NCBI GenBank assembly: GCA_900466745.1
Contig: UBNE01000001.1
Coordinates: 1-64,000 of the forward strand
Origin: Hyphomicrobiales bacterium
GTDB taxonomy: Bacteria; Pseudomonadota; Alphaproteobacteria; Rhizobiales; Beijerinckiaceae
Reading direction: 5' to 3'
Length of the DNA stretch: 64,000 nucleotides
Shown here: piece after piece, positions 25,258 to 37,527 of the stretch
Layout: every line of letters starts with the position of its first letter
Numbering within the stretch: position 1 is the first letter of the stretch
The notes under the pieces: model-generated
What the model was told of the DNA's origin: nothing
Seen by the model: only the letters and a program-made list of their open reading frames with translations
Databases searched by the model: none
Made by a program: the position numbers and the translations under genes

Positions 25258-27525
25258 ATGCGAGGCGCTCTCGGAGGACCGGGCGTTCTGCTGCGCCGCC
25301 TCCGCGAGGTGATGGCCGCATCCATCAGCCCGCAGGAGCGACTGGACCGGCTTGTCGTCCTGATCGCCGGCAATCTCGTCGCGGAAGTCTGCTCCGTCTA
25401 CGTCCTGCGCGAGGACGGCTCGCTCGAACTCTACGCCACCGAAGGCCTCAACCGCGAGGCGGTGCACCTCACCACCATGCGCGCCGGCGAGGGCCTGGTC
25501 GGCCTCATCGCCAGCGAGGCGGAGCCGCTGGCGCTGTCGGATGCGCAGGCGCATCCGGCCTTCTCCTACCGTCCGGAGACGGGCGAGGAGGTCTACCGCT
25601 CCTTCCTCGGCGTGCCGATCCTGCGCGGCGGCGCGGTGATGGGCGTGCTCGTCATCCAGAACCGCGCCTCCCGGATCTATTCCGAGGAGGAGATCGAGAC
25701 GCTGCAGACCACCGCCATGATCATGGCGGAGATGATCGCTGCCGGCGGCCTCAAATCCCTGGCGGCGCCGGGCGCCTCGATCGGCCTCGACCGGCCGATC
25801 CATGGCGTCGGCGTCTCGCTGGCCGACGGCGTCGGCCTCGGCCATGCGGTGCTGCACGAGCCGCGCGTCGCCATCACCAACCTCATCGCCGAGAATCCGA
25901 CCGCCGAGGTCAACCGGCTCGAGGCCGCCATCGGCGAGATGCGCGCCTCGATCGACGAACTAATCGAGCGCGGCGACGTCGCCCATACCGGCGAGCATCG
26001 CGACGTGCTCGAGACCTTCCGCATGTTCGCTCATGACCAGGGCTGGCTGCGCCGCATGCGCGAGGTGGTGCTGACCGGCCTCACCGCCGAGGCCGCGGTC
26101 GAGCGCGTGCAGTCCGACACGCGCGCCCGGATGCTGCGCCAGACCGACCCCTATCTGCGCGAGCGCCTGCACGATCTCGACGACCTGGCCAACCGCCTGC
26201 TGCGGACGCTGACCGGCAAGGCCAACGGCGTCGCGCGCGAGGACCTGCCCGAGAACGCCATCTTGGTGGCGCGCTCAATGGGGCCCGCGGCGCTGCTCGA
26301 CTACGACAGGGCCCGCCTGCGCGGGGTCCTGCTCGAGGAAGGGGGCCCGGCGAGCCATATCGCGATCGTCGCGCGCGCGCTCGGCATTCCCGCGGTCGGC
26401 GAGGTCGTCAACGCCACGGCGCTGGTGCAGCCGGGCGACGCCATCATCGTCGACGGCCAGGCCGGCGAGGTGCAGATCCGCCCGCAGCCCGACGTCGAGA
26501 ACGCCTACAAGGACAAGGCGCGGCTGCGCGCCCGCAAGCAGAAGCAGTACGAGAAGCTGAAGGAGCTGCCCGCCGTCACCAGGGACGGCGTCGGGATCAC
26601 CCTGCAGATCAATGCCGGGCTGATCATCGACATGCCGAACATCGCGGCGACGGCGGCCTCCGGCATCGGGCTTTTCCGCACCGAATTGCAGTTCATGGTG
26701 GCGCAGCACATGCCGACCACCGCCGAGCAGCAGGCGCTCTATGCTGCCGTGCTCGATGTGGCGGGCGAGCGGCCCGTCACCTTCCGCACCCTCGATATCG
26801 GCGGCGACAAGGTGCTGCCCTATATGGAGCGGATCGAGGAGGAGAACCCGGCGCTGGGCTGGCGCGCGATCCGCATCGGCCTCGACAAGCCGCGCCTGCT
26901 CAGGGCGCAGTTGCGCGCGATGCTGCGCGCCGGCGCCGGCCGCAACCTCAAGATCATGCTGCCGATGGTCGCGACGACCGAGGAGTTCCGCCGCGCCCGG
27001 GTGATCCTGCGCCGCGAGCAGGCGATGCTGGAGAAGCAGGGCGTGGCGCCGCCGCGCGACCTGCGCGTCGGCGTGATGGTCGAGGTACCCTCGCTGCTGT
27101 TCGAGCTGCAGGAGATCGCGCGTGAGGCCGATTTCCTCTCGATCGGCACCAACGACCTGATGCAGTTCCTGTTCGCGGCCGACCGCGAGAACAAGCGCGT
27201 CGCCGACCGTTTCGACCCGCTCAGCGTCGGCGCCCTGCGCGCCCTGCGGCGCATCGTCGATGCGGCGGAGGAGGCCCGCTGCCCCGTCACGGTCTGCGGC
27301 GAGATGGGCGGCAGGCCGCTCGAGACCATGGCCCTGATCGGTCTGGGTTACCGGGCCTTCTCGATGTCGGCGGCCTCGATCGGCCCGGTCAAGGCGATGC
27401 TGCGCGCGCTCGATGCCGGCAAGCTCCGCGAGCGGCTCGACTGGATGCTCGCCTCGCCCGAAGGCACGATCAACCTGCGTCCGCAGCTCGCGGCCTTCGC
27501 CTCCGAGTTCAAGGTGCCGGTCTAG
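25258..27525 (+). CDS. ptsP: Phosphoenolpyruvate-protein phosphotransferase, nitrogen PTS enzyme I
   Basis: First enzyme of the nitrogen-related phosphotransferase chain (PtsP-PtsO-PtsN), a regulatory rather than sugar-importing system. The 755-residue product has an N-terminal GAF sensor domain (about 15-160), the phosphohistidine domain with H367 in [20 protein letters not shown], and a C-terminal PEP-binding barrel with [14 protein letters not shown] and [12 protein letters not shown] chose the ATG at 25258 because [19 protein letters not shown] matches the alphaproteobacterial N-terminus. In many relatives lysC precedes ptsP; here otsA does. Confidence 0.95.
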   Translation: MRGALGGPGVLLRRLREVMAASISPQERLDRLVVLIAGNLVAEVCSVYVLREDGSLELYATEGLNREAVHLTTMRAGEGLVGLIASEAEPLALSDAQAHPAFSYRPETGEEVYRSFLGVPILRGGAVMGVLVIQNRASRIYSEEEIETLQTTAMIMAEMIAAGGLKSLAAPGASIGLDRPIHGVGVSLADGVGLGHAVLHEPRVAITNLIAENPTAEVNRLEAAIGEMRASIDELIERGDVAHTGEHRDVLETFRMFAHDQGWLRRMREVVLTGLTAEAAVERVQSDTRARMLRQTDPYLRERLHDLDDLANRLLRTLTGKANGVAREDLPENAILVARSMGPAALLDYDRARLRGVLLEEGGPASHIAIVARALGIPAVGEVVNATALVQPGDAIIVDGQAGEVQIRPQPDVENAYKDKARLRARKQKQYEKLKELPAVTRDGVGITLQINAGLIIDMPNIAATAASGIGLFRTELQFMVAQHMPTTAEQQALYAAVLDVAGERPVTFRTLDIGGDKVLPYMERIEEENPALGWRAIRIGLDKPRLLRAQLRAMLRAGAGRNLKIMLPMVATTEEFRRARVILRREQAMLEKQGVAPPRDLRVGVMVEVPSLLFELQEIAREADFLSIGTNDLMQFLFAADRENKRVADRFDPLSVGALRALRRIVDAAEEARCPVTVCGEMGGRPLETMALIGLGYRAFSMSAASIGPVKAMLRALDAGKLRERLDWMLASPEGTINLRPQLAAFASEFKVPV

Positions 27526-27578
27526 CGCCGCTCCCCGGCTGCGCGGCCCGCTTTTCCGTTCGTTCCCAGAGTTCCCCC

Positions 27579-28664
27579 ATGTCCCTACAGCTCCCTCAGG
27601 ATCGTCTCGACGCCATCGTGGCGCGTCATGCCGCGGCGACCGAGGAGATCAACCATGCCGCGGACCCCGCCCGCACCGTCGAGCTCGCCAAGGAATTGTC
27701 GGAGCTCGATCCGGTGGTGGCGGCCATCGCCTCCTGGCACCGGGCGCAGGAAACCCTGGCCGAGGCCGAGGCGCTGATCGCGGACCCGGCGACCGAGCCC
27801 GAGTTCCGCGATCTCGCCTATGAGGAGCGGGACGGCGCTCGGGCCGAGATCGAGGCGCGCGCCCGCGAGATCCTGATCGCGCTCCTGCCGAAGGACGCCG
27901 CCGACGAGCGCGGCGTCATCCTCGAGATCCGCGCCGGCACCGGCGGCGACGAGGCCTCGCTCTTCGCCGGCGACCTGCTGCGGATGTATCAGCGCTACGC
28001 CGCCCAGAAGGGCTGGAGCGTCGATGTCCTGACCGAGAGCGAAGGCACGGTCGGCGGCTACAAGGAGGTCATCGCCGAGATCAGCGGCCGCGGCGTCTAT
28101 GCGCGGCTGAAATTCGAATCCGGCGTCCACCGCGTCCAGCGCGTGCCCGATACCGAGGCGAGCGGGCGCATCCACACCTCGGCGGCGACCGTCGCCATGC
28201 TGCCGCTGGCGAGCGAGGTCGACGTCGCCCTCAACGACGCCGATATCCGCATCGACACGCTGCGCTCCGGCGGCGCCGGCGGCCAGCATGTCAACAAGAC
28301 CGAATCGGCCGTGCGCCTGACCCATATTCCGACCAATACCGTCGTGCTCGTGCAGGACGAGCGCTCCCAGCACAAGAACAAGGCCCGCGCCTACGAATTG
28401 CTGCGCGCCCGCCTCTACGATCTGGAGCGCAGCCGCGCCGATGCCGAGCGTGCCGCCGACCGGCGCGCCCAGGTCGGCTCCGGCGACAGGTCCGAACGCA
28501 TCCGCACCTATAACTTCCCGCAGGGGCGCGTCACCGACCATCGCATCAACCTGACGCTCTACAAGCTCGACGAGATGATGCAGGGCCTCGTTCTCGACGA
28601 GATCATCGACGCGCTGACGGCCGAGCATCAGGCGCGGCTTTTGTCGGAAGAAGATGTCGCTTGA
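27579..28664 (+). CDS. prfA: Peptide chain release factor 1
   Basis: Reads UAA and UAG stop codons and triggers peptide release. The 361-residue protein has the peptidyl-transferase-centre motif GGQ in [18 protein letters not shown], and a PxT-type tripeptide anticodon as PDT in [12 protein letters not shown], which marks it as RF1 rather than RF2. It lies 53 bp after ptsP and upstream of its modifying methyltransferase prmC, a conserved order in Hyphomicrobiales. RF1 activity should depend on PrmC methylation of the GGQ glutamine. Confidence 0.97.
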   Translation: MSLQLPQDRLDAIVARHAAATEEINHAADPARTVELAKELSELDPVVAAIASWHRAQETLAEAEALIADPATEPEFRDLAYEERDGARAEIEARAREILIALLPKDAADERGVILEIRAGTGGDEASLFAGDLLRMYQRYAAQKGWSVDVLTESEGTVGGYKEVIAEISGRGVYARLKFESGVHRVQRVPDTEASGRIHTSAATVAMLPLASEVDVALNDADIRIDTLRSGGAGGQHVNKTESAVRLTHIPTNTVVLVQDERSQHKNKARAYELLRARLYDLERSRADAERAADRRAQVGSGDRSERIRTYNFPQGRVTDHRINLTLYKLDEMMQGLVLDEIIDALTAEHQARLLSEEDVA

Positions 28665-28738
28665 AGGGGCGGCGATGAAACCAAAATCTTCTCCTCGCGT
28701 TGATGACGCATCGACACCAGGAAAGGGGGCTTCTTCCC

Positions 28739-28990
28739 ATGCTCAAGACCGTATCGATGATCGCGATGGCCGGGCTGATGACGCTGGCGGTCAGCGGCGT
28801 CTCGCAGGCGCAGGAGCGGACCATGCGCAAGCTGACCTCCGGCCCGCCGGCCGCGCTTCAGGGCTCGATGACCCAGGCCCAGGCCCGCAAGGCCTGCCGG
28901 CTGGAGATGCGCGGCGCCCGCGAGAGCAAGAAGTCGCTGCGCATCAAGATGAAGCAGTGCGTCGACCAGAAGATGCAGGGCAACGGCTGA
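28739..28990 (+). CDS. Small secreted protein, PsiF-like
   Basis: An 83-residue product with a signal peptide (MLKTVSMIAMAGLM, cleavage near SQAQ). Its basic mature part contains two cysteines 27 residues apart in RKACRLEMRG and MKQCVDQKMQG. The Cys/Lys pattern is weakly reminiscent of the PsiF repeat of phosphate-starvation proteins. It is inserted between prfA and prmC, a pair usually adjacent. An AAAGGGGG ribosome site precedes the ATG at 28739. The frame is read through a region that also carries a longer open frame ending as prmC; the signal peptide argues that this short frame is the real gene. Confidence 0.65.
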   Translation: MLKTVSMIAMAGLMTLAVSGVSQAQERTMRKLTSGPPAALQGSMTQAQARKACRLEMRGARESKKSLRIKMKQCVDQKMQGNG

Positions 28991-29040
28991 GGCCGGCTGC
29001 CGTTCGCAGCGCCGGATCGGGCGAAGGCGCCGCGCCGACC

Positions 29041-29871
29041 GTGAGGGAGGCGCGACGCCGCGCCGTGCCGATCCTGCGCGCGGCCGGCATCGCCGCGGCC
29101 GGGCTCGAGGCTAGGCTGCTGCTCGAAGGCAGCGTCGGGACGCGCGCGCTCGATCCGGAACGCGCGCTCGACGCCGCCGCGGCGGCCACCTTCGCCGGCT
29201 ACCTGCAGCGTCGCGCCGCGGGCGAGCCGGTCTGGCGCATCCTGGGCGAGCGCGAATTCTGGGGGCTGACCTTCCGGCTGTCGCCGGCGACGCTGGAGCC
29301 GCGCCCGGACAGCGAGACGATCGTCGAGGCGGCCCTGGCGCAACTGGGCGCGCGCCGCGGCGAAAACCTCTCGCTCCTCGATCTCGGCACCGGGACCGGC
29401 TGCCTGCTGGTCGCGCTGCTCAGCGAATGCCCGCAGGCGCGGGGGCTGGGCGTCGATCTCTCGGAGGAAGCCTGCCGCACCGCGGCCGGCAATGCGATGC
29501 TGAACGGCGTCGCCGCACGGGCCTCCTTCCGCAAGGGGAGCTGGGCCGAAGGCCTTGCTGGCGCCTTCGATCTCATCGTCTCGAACCCGCCCTATATTCC
29601 GACCGCCGAGATCGCGACACTGTCGACGGAGGTGCGCGAGCATGACCCGCTCCTCGCGCTCGACGGAGGGGCCGACGGGCTCGGACCCTACCGGATCTTC
29701 GCGCGCAGCCTGCCGGCGCTGCTGGCGCCGGGCGGCTTCATCGTCTTCGAGATCGGCGCCGGGCAGAAGAACGACGTTGTTGCGATCATGGCGGCCGGGG
29801 GGCTTGAACTCCGGGGCAGCCGTCATGATCTTGGAGGTCATGAGCGCGCGCTGATCTTCGCGCCCGCCTGA
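29041..29871 (+). CDS. prmC: Release factor glutamine methyltransferase
   Basis: SAM-dependent enzyme that methylates the glutamine of the GGQ motif in release factors. The 276-residue product has an N-terminal helical domain, the SAM-binding stretch LLDLGTGTGCLLVALLSECP near residue 117 and the catalytic NPPY motif in LIVSNPPYIP near residue 183. No ATG fits. The GTG at 29041 gives the usual family length, and a GTG at 29062 is the alternative. The frame is open much further upstream, but that part overlaps the small secreted protein and does not look like PrmC. Confidence 0.9.
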   Translation: MREARRRAVPILRAAGIAAAGLEARLLLEGSVGTRALDPERALDAAAAATFAGYLQRRAAGEPVWRILGEREFWGLTFRLSPATLEPRPDSETIVEAALAQLGARRGENLSLLDLGTGTGCLLVALLSECPQARGLGVDLSEEACRTAAGNAMLNGVAARASFRKGSWAEGLAGAFDLIVSNPPYIPTAEIATLSTEVREHDPLLALDGGADGLGPYRIFARSLPALLAPGGFIVFEIGAGQKNDVVAIMAAGGLELRGSRHDLGGHERALIFAPA

Positions 29872-30254
29872 AATACACAGGCTTTTGGTCGATTTCGCTT
29901 GGAGACGCGGCGAAAAGCGGTTATGCAGCTTCCAGCCGAAGCTGGCGGCGTCAGAGCCGGAGCCTTGGGCGGCCCCTTCATCGGTAGGCCTTTGCCCAGG
30001 ATCAGCGTTTGTTTGCGGGCATGTTCCCTGAAGCGATGCGACTGACAGGCCAGATTGGACACCGAAGGCGCCGCGGCGCCGGTCGGCTCGCGGGGGATGC
30101 CCCCCTTTTGGATAAGAGCGCGTGAAGACCAGAAACGGCGCAAGGCCCCTTCAGGTCCACTCAGTCCGACACAGCGTCGCAACCCGCTGTGTATCGAAAC
30201 GCGCATGACGACGCCACGGTTGCTTTGAACACAGAAGCGCGAGACAGACGCGAA
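29872..30254 (+). other. Long leader region between prmC and the DUF4167 gene
   Basis: 383 bp without a convincing gene. A short GC hairpin (GGGGG-ATGC-CCCCC at 30092-30105) followed by TTTT could end prmC transcripts. Downstream of it is the likely promoter and leader of the DUF4167 gene, whose start codon lacks a clear ribosome site. I could not assign promoter elements with confidence. Confidence 0.5.
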
Positions 30255-31289
30255 ATGAGACCAGGTCAGAACCGGCGTATGCGCGGCCGTAACAATAACG
30301 GCAACAATAACGGCAATCGTAAATCTCCCAACCCGCTGCAGCGTAGCTACGAGTCCAATGGACCGGACGTAAAGGTCCGCGGCACGGCCCAGCATGTCGC
30401 CGAGAAATATCTGCAGCTCGCCCGCGATGCGCAGTCCTCGGGCGATACCGTTGCGGCCGAGAGCTATTTCCAGCACGCCGAGCACTATTACCGCATCCTG
30501 CTCGCGGCGCAGGAGCAGATGACGCAGCAGTTCGGCCATACCTTCCCGCCGAATCGCGCCTTCGTCGAGGTCGAGGACGAGCTCGAGGAAGAGGGCGACG
30601 AGGATGGGCAAGGCGGCTTCGTGCCCGGCTCGGGACCGCAGCCGGATGTCCGCGGCGCCAACGGCCATATGAACGGCAACGGCAACGGCAACGGCTATAA
30701 CGGTCATGGCGGCCAGCGGGCCGAGGGCGAGGCCGGCGAGGGCCAGCAGCAGGGCGGCCAGCGCTTCGACCGCCAGAACCGCCGCGACCGCTTCAACAAC
30801 GAGCGCCGCTTCGACCGGCAGGATCGCGGCGAGCGCCGCTTCGATCGCAACGGCGAGGGCGGCCAGGGCGGCTACACCCCGCGTCCCGACGCGCCGCGCT
30901 CCGACATCCCCGTCGGCGGAACCGAGGAGGCGGTCGAGGCCGCCGCCGAGCAGCAGCCGCAGGCCGAGCGCGCTGTCGAGCGTGCCGAGCGCCCGCAGCG
31001 CAGCGAGCGGCGCCCGCGCCGCGAACGGCAGCCCGAGGCGGAGGCCGAGGACGTCTCCGGCGCCCTGCCGTCCTTCCTGACCAACCCCGTGCGCGCCGCC
31101 GCGCCGGCTCCCGCCGAGCCCGCCGCAGCGCCTGCCCCGGCCGAAACCGCCGCGCCGGCTCCGGCGCCAGCGGCGGCGGAAGGCTCCGCCGAGGCGGAGG
31201 CCGCTCCGGCCAAGCGGACGCGTCGCCGCCGCTCGCCGCGCGAGGTCATGGACGCGCTCGGCTCCGAGGCTGACGGCCCGGCCGAGTGA
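30255..31289 (+). CDS. DUF4167 domain-containing protein
   Basis: A 344-residue protein of unknown function. The conserved DUF4167 part is the first 110 residues. It begins with an Asn/Gly/Arg-rich stretch (RRMRGRNNNGNNNGNRKSP) and then a helical segment KVRGTAQHVAEKYLQLARDA. The rest is disordered: an acidic patch near 115-125, Asn/Gly repeats, repeated RFDR units (near 170-205) and an Ala/Pro/Glu-rich tail. The composition resembles RNA-binding RGG-type proteins. It is a single gene between prmC and clpB, closed by a strong terminator. Confidence 0.85.
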   Translation: MRPGQNRRMRGRNNNGNNNGNRKSPNPLQRSYESNGPDVKVRGTAQHVAEKYLQLARDAQSSGDTVAAESYFQHAEHYYRILLAAQEQMTQQFGHTFPPNRAFVEVEDELEEEGDEDGQGGFVPGSGPQPDVRGANGHMNGNGNGNGYNGHGGQRAEGEAGEGQQQGGQRFDRQNRRDRFNNERRFDRQDRGERRFDRNGEGGQGGYTPRPDAPRSDIPVGGTEEAVEAAAEQQPQAERAVERAERPQRSERRPRRERQPEAEAEDVSGALPSFLTNPVRAAAPAPAEPAAAPAPAETAAPAPAPAAAEGSAEAEAAPAKRTRRRRSPREVMDALGSEADGPAE

Positions 31290-31310
31290 GCCGGCGACCA
31301 ACGGAATGAG

Positions 31311-31335
31311 AAAGGGCCCGCAAGGGCCCTTTTTC
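31311..31335 (+). terminator. Rho-independent terminator of the DUF4167 gene
   Basis: Perfect 9-bp stem AAAGGGCCC/GGGCCCTTT with a GCAA loop, followed by a T run. It starts 22 bases after the DUF4167 stop codon and also faces the convergent MOSC gene. Confidence 0.9.
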
Positions 31336-31358
31336 GTATCCGGGCCCCGGCCGCCGCG

Positions 31359-32144
31359 TCAGGCCGTGTCGAGCGCGGCGGAGGCCTCGGCCGGGACGAG
31401 GACGTCGCCCTCCCGCACCACGCCGCCGGCGAGGATGCGGCAATAGATGCCGCAGTCGACATGCCCGTAATTCTTCATCAGGGCCTTTGGGATCTGCATG
31501 TCCCGGGCGCCGCTGTCGGGGTCGACATTGGTGGCGGCGCAGCGCTCGATCCGCTTGATGACCTGGAGCTTCAGGCCGCCCGGGCCGCCGATCTCGCGGC
31601 CGACGAGCTCGTTCTCGGCCCAGGGCTGCAGGCCGCTGACCATCAGATTGCCGCGGAAGCGCAGCGGATCGACCGGCCGGCCGAGGCGCGCTTCGAGGTC
31701 GGCGACGCTGGCGAGGTTGATGATCGAGACGAAGCCCGAACGCGAATCGGTGAAGCGGTAGGTCGGCGGCGCCGTCAGCAGCTTCGGCGCGCCGCGCAGC
31801 TCGTCCGGCATGAAGTCTTCGAAGAAGCGGGTGATCGCCGCCCGCCCGCTCTCGCTGTCGGTCGCGGCGCGCAGCACCTCGCGGCCGCCCTGCTGGATGA
31901 CGAGCTCGCCGGTGGGGTCGTCATAGCGGCTGCGCAGCCGCGCCAGCGACTCGTTGCGCATCAGCATCAGATATTTGATCTTCGGCTGATGCACCGGCTC
32001 GCAGGCATCGAAGCCGGAGGGGCCGTTCTCGATGGCGAAGAGCCGGTCGCCCGGAAAATAGCCGCCGGTCGGGAGCGCGGCTTCCGGGATCCGCTCCGGC
32101 GAGAGGCCTTTCACGGGGTAGCGGTAGAGCGTCTCGATGCGCAT
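31359..32144 (-). CDS. MOSC domain-containing protein
   Basis: A 261-residue protein with an N-terminal MOSC-N beta domain (RIETLYRYPVKGLSPERIPE) and a C-terminal MOSC domain with the conserved cysteine in RCAATNVDPDSG near residue 215. The family includes YcbX and mARC proteins, which use molybdenum cofactor to reduce N-hydroxylated compounds. The ATG at 32144 matches the family start. The neighbouring genes do not specify its substrate. Confidence 0.87.
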   Translation of the reverse strand: MRIETLYRYPVKGLSPERIPEAALPTGGYFPGDRLFAIENGPSGFDACEPVHQPKIKYLMLMRNESLARLRSRYDDPTGELVIQQGGREVLRAATDSESGRAAITRFFEDFMPDELRGAPKLLTAPPTYRFTDSRSGFVSIINLASVADLEARLGRPVDPLRFRGNLMVSGLQPWAENELVGREIGGPGGLKLQVIKRIERCAATNVDPDSGARDMQIPKALMKNYGHVDCGIYCRILAGGVVREGDVLVPAEASAALDTA

Positions 32145-32276
32145 GGTCGGTCCGGCGGTTGGAAGGCTTCGGCCATCGCAGCCTTGGCGAGGGCCGAGGA
32201 AGCGGGGCGTTCGGGTCGGCGGGGACCATATCCGCCTTCCAGCCCCCTGACAGATCAAATTCTGTATCCGTTTCGA

Positions 32277-32591
32277 TCATTCCTCCGCATCCTCGCTTTC
32301 GCTGACCGAGCGCGTGCAGCCCCAGCCGGCGAGGACGCCGTCGGTGTCGCCGGCGACGAAGAAGCGAGCCGCATCGCGGTCATAGCCCTCCGCCAGCAAG
32401 CGGTCGTAATCGGTATAGACGTGGCGGGCATGGCTGCCGAGCGCCAGCCACAGCGCCGTCGCGGGCGGCAGCTCCTTCATGTGCCGCCGCTCGGCGAGAG
32501 CGATCACCGCCTCGGCGTCGGAGAGCGGAATGCCCGGTGCCAGCGCCCTCAGCGCCCTGCGAATCGCCTGCTGTCGCCTGGTCCCGGCCAT
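32277..32591 (-). CDS. DUF2293 domain-containing protein
   Basis: A 104-residue cytosolic protein. It has the DUF2293 core HMKELPPATALWLALGSHAR near residue 37, then HVYTDYDRLLAEGYDRDAAR and an aromatic-rich end with WGCT. The function is unknown, although it is widespread in Hyphomicrobiales. It stands alone, divergent from clpB. Confidence 0.82.
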   Translation of the reverse strand: MAGTRRQQAIRRALRALAPGIPLSDAEAVIALAERRHMKELPPATALWLALGSHARHVYTDYDRLLAEGYDRDAARFFVAGDTDGVLAGWGCTRSVSESEDAEE

Positions 32592-32640
32592 GCCCGATCT
32601 GGGCCTGCCGCGGGCGCCGGGTCAATTGTCGGTCGCCCCT

Positions 32641-32668
32641 CTTCCGTTGCGCCGATGTCACACTATCT
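32641..32668 (+). promoter_or_regulatory. Possible heat-shock promoter of clpB
   Basis: CTTCCG and CTATCT separated by 16 bp in the gap before clpB. The spacing and the CTATCT element recall alphaproteobacterial RpoH promoters (CTTG-N16/18-CYTATNT), but the -35 has a mismatch in CTTG. The expected heat-shock control of clpB supports it. Confidence 0.35.
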
Positions 32669-32765
32669 TGATGGGCGAGGGGCGGCCCGGAGCGGCGCCC
32701 CATCCTGACGGAAGGGCAGCGGAACCCGTCGCCACGGGGCGCGTTTCGCGGGCGGAGTGACGTGA

Positions 32766-35387
<2,622 letters not shown>

Positions 35388-35400
35388 GGCCACGCGCCTT

Positions 35401-35552
35401 CCCTTCTCCCCTTGCGGGAGCAAGGTGGCTCGGCGAAGCCGAGACGGATGAGGGGTCTCGCTACCTTCGGGAAGAAGCGTCGCTGAAGCTGCACCGACGA
35501 TTCAGCGCAGTGCGACCCCTCACCCCAACCCTCTCCCGCAAGGGGAGAGGGG
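35401..35552. repeat. Intergenic palindromic element, family C
   Basis: About 150 bp dyad between the convergent clpB and metW genes. Ends read TTCTCCCCTTGCGGGAG and CTCCCGCAAGGGGAGAG, and GATGAGGGG is mirrored by CCCCTCAC-type sequence. It belongs to a repeat type common between genes in Hyphomicrobiales and may serve as a bidirectional terminator here. Confidence 0.85.
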
Positions 35553-35563
35553 GCCGGCCGGCG

Positions 35564-36193
35564 CTATCCCCGCTTCAGCAGAAACACCGCCTGCGCGCCG
35601 AACAGGTTCCAGAACCACCACGGCGCATTGACACCGACCTTGCCGCCGGCGGCGTCGAGCGCCACGGCCCGCTCCTTCTCCGCCCCGACGAGATCGCAGA
35701 GCGCGACGAAGTCGCGGATCGTGCAGAAATGGATGTTCGGCGTGTCCCACCAGCTATAGGGCAGGGCCTCCGTCACCGGCATCCGGCCCTGGAAGAAGAC
35801 CTGCGCCCGCATCCGCCAATGCCCGAAATTCGGGAAGGAGACGATGGCGCGCCGGCCGATCCTGAGCATCTGCTCCAGCACCAGCCGCGGATTGCGCGTC
35901 GCCTGGATCGTCTGGGACAGGATGACGTAATCGAACGAATCGTCGGGATAGTCGGCGAGATCGGTATCGGCGTCGCCCTGGATCACGGAAAGACCCCGCG
36001 CGACGCAGTCGGCCACGCCTTCGCGCGAGAGCTCGATGCCGCGCGCATCGACCTTGCGGGTCTCCGCGAGCAGGGCGAGCAGCGCCCCGTCGCCGCAGCC
36101 GACATCGAGCACGCGCGTCTCCGGCTGCACCATCTCCGCGACGAGCTTGAGGTCGATGCGGTGGGTCTGGGTGTCGGTCAGCGCCATCGTCAA
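35564..36193 (-). CDS. metW: Methionine biosynthesis protein MetW
   Basis: A 209-residue methyltransferase-like protein. The SAM-fold motif [17 protein letters not shown] lies near residues 24-40 and is followed by MetW-typical [20 protein letters not shown]. MetW works together with MetX in acylating homoserine; its exact role is debated. Its start overlaps the end of metX by four bases (36190-36193), so translation is coupled and the pair is a single unit. Confidence 0.93.
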   Translation of the reverse strand: MTMALTDTQTHRIDLKLVAEMVQPETRVLDVGCGDGALLALLAETRKVDARGIELSREGVADCVARGLSVIQGDADTDLADYPDDSFDYVILSQTIQATRNPRLVLEQMLRIGRRAIVSFPNFGHWRMRAQVFFQGRMPVTEALPYSWWDTPNIHFCTIRDFVALCDLVGAEKERAVALDAAGGKVGVNAPWWFWNLFGAQAVFLLKRG

Positions 36194-37359
36194 AGCCCCC
36201 GCGCCCGCGCCGCCGCGCTCAGGAAGCCGCGCGTGGTGGCGAAGAGGTTCGGCTCGTCGAGCAGGAAGGCGTCGTGGCCCTTGTCGCTCTCCAGCTCGAC
36301 GAAGGAGACCGAGGCGCCGGCCGCATTGAGCGCATGCACGATCGCGCGGGAATCGGCGGTCGGGAACAGCCAGTCCGAGGTGAAGGAGGCGACGCAGAAG
36401 CGCGTCTTGGTGCCGGCGAAGGCGCGCGCCAGCACGCCGTCATGGTCGGCGGCGAGGTCGAAATAATCCATGGCGCGGGTGACGTAGAGATAGGAATTGG
36501 CGTCGAAGCGCTCGACGAAGCTCAGCCCCTGATGGCGCAGATAGCTCTCCACCTGGAAATCCGCGTCGAAGGAGAAGGTCGGCGCCTCGCGATCCTGCAG
36601 TTTGCGGCCGAACTTCCGGTGCAGCGCCTGTTCCGACAGATAGGTGATATGCGCGCCCATCCGCGCGACCGAGAGCCCCTTGGCGGGCCGGGTGCCCTCT
36701 TCGAGATAGCGCCCCTGCCGCCAGTCGGGATCGGCCATCACCGCCTGCCGCCCGACCTCGTGGAAGGCGATGTTCTGGGCCGAATGCTTGGCGCCGGTCG
36801 CCAGCGGCAAGGCCGAGAAGACGCGCGCGGGATAGCTCGCCGCCCATTGCAGCACCTGCATGCCGCCCATCGAGCCGCCGGCGACGCAGAACAGCGTCTC
36901 GATGCCCAGGCGATCGACCAGCGCAGCCTGCGCCCGCACCATGTCGCGGATGGTCACCACCGGGAAGGACAGGCCCCAGGGCTTGCCCGTCTCGGGGTTG
37001 GTCGAGGCCGGGCCGGTGGTGCCCGTGCAGCCGCCGATGACGTTGGCGCAGATGATGAAGAAGCGTTCCGTGTCGATCGGCTTGCCCGGCCCGATCATCG
37101 CCGTCCACCAGCCGCCCTTGCCGGTGACCGGGTTGCGGCTGGCGACGTACTGGTCGCCGGTCAAAGCGTGGCAGACCAGGATCGCGTTGGATTTGCCGGC
37201 GTTCAGCGTGCCATAGGTCTGGTAGGCGATCTGCCAGCGGTCGAGCACGACGCCGCAATCCATCAGCAGCGGCGCCTCCGGCCCGAAGCGCGCGACGAGG
37301 CTCGAAGGCTCGTTCGCTTCCTTCAGCGGGTCGGCCAGGCTGGGGGAAAGATCGCTCAT
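36190..37359 (-). CDS. metX: Homoserine O-acyltransferase MetX
   Basis: Alpha/beta-hydrolase-fold enzyme that acylates homoserine in methionine biosynthesis. The 389-residue product has the nucleophile elbow [13 protein letters not shown] near residues 160-172 and C-terminal catalytic acid and histidine ([10 protein letters not shown] and [10 protein letters not shown]). Whether acetyl-CoA or succinyl-CoA is used cannot be settled by eye. It is followed by metW with a four-base overlap. I checked the leader for a SAM-II riboswitch and saw no convincing match. Confidence 0.94.
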   Translation of the reverse strand: MSDLSPSLADPLKEANEPSSLVARFGPEAPLLMDCGVVLDRWQIAYQTYGTLNAGKSNAILVCHALTGDQYVASRNPVTGKGGWWTAMIGPGKPIDTERFFIICANVIGGCTGTTGPASTNPETGKPWGLSFPVVTIRDMVRAQAALVDRLGIETLFCVAGGSMGGMQVLQWAASYPARVFSALPLATGAKHSAQNIAFHEVGRQAVMADPDWRQGRYLEEGTRPAKGLSVARMGAHITYLSEQALHRKFGRKLQDREAPTFSFDADFQVESYLRHQGLSFVERFDANSYLYVTRAMDYFDLAADHDGVLARAFAGTKTRFCVASFTSDWLFPTADSRAIVHALNAAGASVSFVELESDKGHDAFLLDEPNLFATTRGFLSAAARARGL

Positions 37360-37527
37360 ATCGTCAGCTTCGGCAGCGGGATTTGTCTTGCCGGTCCATT
37401 CGTTCGGAAAATCGAACTAGCGATGCCGCGTGACGGCGGCGCTGTCAACGCGGGATTGCGCTGCCGGCTTTGCCAAGGCGCGGCGGGAGCGCTAAGGAGC
37501 GTGGCTCTGCCGGAAAGCGCGTAGCCC

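Noticed and set aside
23452..27525. Open plus-strand frame of more than 1300 codons running through otsA and into ptsP
   Set aside because: Its first two thirds are an arginine/alanine/proline-rich out-of-frame reading of otsA. Only the last 755 codons from 25258 are a real protein (PtsP). No sign of a natural fusion.
28654..29040. In-frame upstream extension of prmC from 28654
   Set aside because: The sequence is unlike PrmC and overlaps a better-supported secreted protein in another frame.
37360..37527. SAM riboswitch upstream of metX
   Set aside because: I looked for the SAM-II pattern expected in this class and did not find its conserved core. Only a TTGACA-like -35 element is visible.
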